A DNA stretch of 64,000 nt from Arthrobacter cavernae (lineage in GTDB: Bacteria > Actinomycetota > Actinomycetes > Actinomycetales > Micrococcaceae): contig NZ_JAFNLL010000002.1 in assembly GCF_017368795.1 (NCBI RefSeq), forward strand, positions 349,175 to 413,174, in the 5' to 3' direction. The translations under genes were made by a program, and so were the position numbers. The notes below the pieces were generated by a model. The model saw only the letters and a list, made by a program, of their open reading frames with translations, was not told where the DNA came from and did no database searches. Shown one piece after another: positions 62,682 through 64,000 of this stretch (the first letter of the stretch is position 1; every line of letters starts with the position of its first letter).

Positions 62682-62685
<4 letters not shown>
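61465..62685 (-). CDS. soxB: Sarcosine oxidase beta subunit
   Basis: 406 aa flavoprotein with the dinucleotide loop [18 protein letters not shown] and the [11 protein letters not shown] region; [11 protein letters not shown] lies near the region of covalent flavin attachment in characterised enzymes. It carries out the oxidation of sarcosine to an imine, producing hydrogen peroxide. Its ATG overlaps the glyA stop (ATGA), so it is translated with GlyA. Confidence 0.97.

Positions 62686-64000
<1,315 letters not shown>

Overview
The window reads as chromosome of a high-GC actinobacterium of the Micrococcaceae (Arthrobacter / Pseudarthrobacter type). This rests on about 65% G+C, many GTG starts and ATGA/GTGA gene overlaps, a complete heterotetrameric sarcosine oxidase operon bracketed by glyA, sdaA and purU, a bacterial Ku, a BsaP-type biotin synthase helper and 32-nt intergenic repeats of a kind I associate with Arthrobacter. 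The genus is inference; no rRNA or tRNA gene is present to anchor it.

Layout. 1-7.4 kb: housekeeping and DNA repair (start of an unknown leftward gene behind a double operator, tex, a CBS protein, a nucleoside deaminase, a RecB-like nuclease without its usual helicase half, ku). 7.7-15.5 kb: a probable ketone/acetoin catabolic island (ene-reductase, orphan membrane protein of lower GC, 2,3-butanediol/acetoin dehydrogenases, flavin monooxygenase) with a divergent GAF-type regulator and a remnant of a second alcohol dehydrogenase. 15.6-21.3 kb: a tightly coupled biotin operon bioB-bsaP-bioA-bioF-bioD that ends in a cytochrome P450. 21.4-26.9 kb: a DNA-modification-directed block (vsr, mcrB, mcrC) with two small membrane proteins. 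27-32.1 kb: a two-gene carbohydrate operon (DUF5107 protein and a large glycosidase-like protein) behind a palindromic operator. 32.3-37.9 kb: a small membrane protein, CutC with an extra cysteine-rich domain, a thioesterase and a heterodimeric ABC exporter.

38-40.3 kb holds the most unusual part: two secreted Pro/Ala/Val-rich wall proteins that share an odd C-terminal sorting-like signal (NPGF[D/N]AQTA, hydrophobic helix, Arg-rich tail), each behind a duplicated, apparently structured 5' leader, followed by a sortase. No LPXTG or LAXTG is present. I propose a self-contained sortase/substrate locus with a non-canonical recognition motif and RNA-level control.

40.4-48.8 kb: a TPP-dependent decarboxylase coupled to an agmatinase/guanidinobutyrase, a lipoprotein, an APC permease, an XRE-cupin regulator and a divergent sodium:solute symporter, probably a guanidino-compound or arginine catabolic set. 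49-52 kb: two unknown small proteins, a membrane-bound ferritin/VIT1 iron exporter (MbfA type) and a membrane-anchored matrixin-like protease. 52-55.1 kb: an NCS1 permease with a divergent PucR regulator. 55.2-64 kb: purU-sdaA-soxG-soxA-soxD-soxB-glyA, transcribed leftwards as glyA to purU. It demethylates sarcosine and converts the glycine and C1 unit to serine, then pyruvate, while recycling folate.

Convergent gene pairs are often separated by long, nearly perfect stem-loops. I found no IS element, prophage, CRISPR array or stable RNA gene.
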